Shown piece after piece: positions 4,651 to 5,183 of a DNA stretch of 5,183 nucleotides. Origin of the DNA: an uncultured Bacillota bacterium (lineage in GTDB: Bacteria; Bacillota_I; Bacilli_A; RF39; UBA660); NCBI GenBank assembly GCA_905200435.1, contig CAJKKJ010000081.1, positions 1 through 5,183 of the forward strand, written 5' to 3'. The position numbers and the translations under genes were made by a program. Below the pieces are notes generated by a model, which worked only from the letters and a program-made list of their open reading frames with translations, did not search any database and was not told where the DNA came from. Position 1 is the first letter of the stretch, and each line of letters starts with the position of its first letter.

Positions 4651-5183
4651 TTATTTTTGATAGTTGTATAGGTAAAATATAGCATCTGAAAATAGATTTA
4701 CTGGTACAATTTTTGTATTACCTGTTTGTTCATCTTTTATTTCATCGTAATTCACGCCTGGTACAAAGAAAATATCTGCACCTTCTTTTACAGCACTTTC
4801 TAATTTATATTTTACTTCAGATATTTCTAATATATTTCCTTCTGTATCTATTGCACCTGTTCCAGCTATTTTTAGACCATTGCTTAAGTCTTTCTCTATT
4901 AAACAATCATATATGTATAATGCTTCCATTAAACCTGCTGATGAACCATATTCATTTTTTCCAAAATTAAATTCTACTTTTGGTGAATATTCTAAATCTT
5001 TGTTTAATTTTACATATATTCCAAATACTTTTTGTCCAGCATTATATACATATGCATATCTATTATATTTTTTTCCGCCTGACATTACTTCAAAGTTTAC
5101 TTTATCTCCTTCTGAATAGATGTTTGATAGCCTACTTAAATGGGTTGCTGATTCAACTTTTAGGCCATCTACTGATATTATTT
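4651..5183 (-). CDS. PDZ domain and Lon-like (S16) serine protease, YlbL/SepM type, C-terminal part
   Basis: The gene runs off the right edge; 176 C-terminal residues are visible. The frame stays open upstream of ATG 5085, so that ATG is internal. Visible residues 1-40 (SVDGLKVESATHLSRL, then EGDKVNFEV) look like the end of a PDZ domain, which binds peptide tails. Next comes the Lon-type proteolytic domain: GSSAGLM (79-85, catalytic Ser 81), GLKIAGTGAIDTEGNI (102-117), and EVKYKLESAVKEGADIFFVP (122-141), where Lys 126 fits the Ser-Lys dyad. There is no ATPase domain, as in YlbL/SepM. Full-length relatives have an N-terminal membrane anchor and act outside the membrane: Streptococcus SepM trims a competence peptide, and Bacillus YlbL helps degrade the checkpoint protein YneA. 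The substrate here is unknown. GSSAG replaces the usual GPSAG. It ends 17 bases before the -35 box of the downstream gene. Confidence 0.9.
   Translation of the reverse strand, partial: IISVDGLKVESATHLSRLSNIYSEGDKVNFEVMSGGKKYNRYAYVYNAGQKVFGIYVKLNKDLEYSPKVEFNFGKNEYGSSAGLMEALYIYDCLIEKDLSNGLKIAGTGAIDTEGNILEISEVKYKLESAVKEGADIFFVPGVNYDEIKDEQTGNTKIVPVNLFSDAIFYLYNYQK

Noticed and set aside
4713..5119. Plus-strand open frames at 4713-4970 and 4880-5119
   Set aside because: They are opposite the protease domain with its Ser-Lys motifs; the hydrophobic low-complexity translations are typical of antisense frames.
1..5183. CRISPR array, tRNA/rRNA, transposase, or a toxin-antitoxin or defence island
   Set aside because: No regularly spaced repeats, cloverleaf-like segments, transposase motifs or terminal repeats were seen on either strand. 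All stretches are explained by the listed genes and short intergenic signals.

Overview
The window is very AT-rich, with short intergenic gaps and clear Shine-Dalgarno sites. It carries a class 2 peptide deformylase and a PDZ/Lon-like protease of the YlbL/SepM type. Together these point to a low-GC Gram-positive (Firmicutes-type) bacterium, possibly one of the uncultured host-associated lineages; this is inference, not a species call. The intact genes use TGG for Trp and contain no in-frame TGA, so the standard bacterial code (table 11) fits better than the Mycoplasma code.

Layout. (1) 1-77: last 24 codons of an unrecognised plus-strand gene, ending in a hairpin that can serve both strands. 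(2) 95-666, minus: a wrecked polyprenyl-phosphate sugar-phosphate transferase (PglC/WcaJ type). It has an internal deletion that removes the catalytic Asp-Glu region, an in-frame TGA and a one-base frameshift. (3) 719-2392, minus: a full-length ABC exporter half-transporter whose ATPase domain keeps Walker A and B but has lost the LSGGQ signature, the Q-loop Gln and the switch His. (4) 2409-2472: two back-to-back promoters. (5) 2495-3043, plus: peptide deformylase (def). (6) 3088-4089, plus: an ATP-grasp protein of the sugar-transfer-associated family. (7) 4093-4144: two abutting terminators between convergent genes. (8) 4136-4561, minus: an unrecognised 141-residue protein with a near-perfect promoter. 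(9) 4651-5183, minus: C-terminal part of a PDZ-Lon-like serine protease, cut by the window end.

The sugar transferase, ABC exporter and ATP-grasp genes look like pieces of a cell-surface glycan locus, with the housekeeping gene def between them. The initiating sugar transferase is dead and the exporter's ATPase is degenerate, so the locus appears to be decaying or heavily remodelled. All three glycan-type genes seem to share one compact start arrangement: a -10 box, 6 nt, (G)GTGA, then ATG 4-5 nt later. No CRISPR array, tRNA, rRNA, insertion sequence or obvious new defence system was seen. The most unknown intact gene is the 141-residue protein at 4136-4561.
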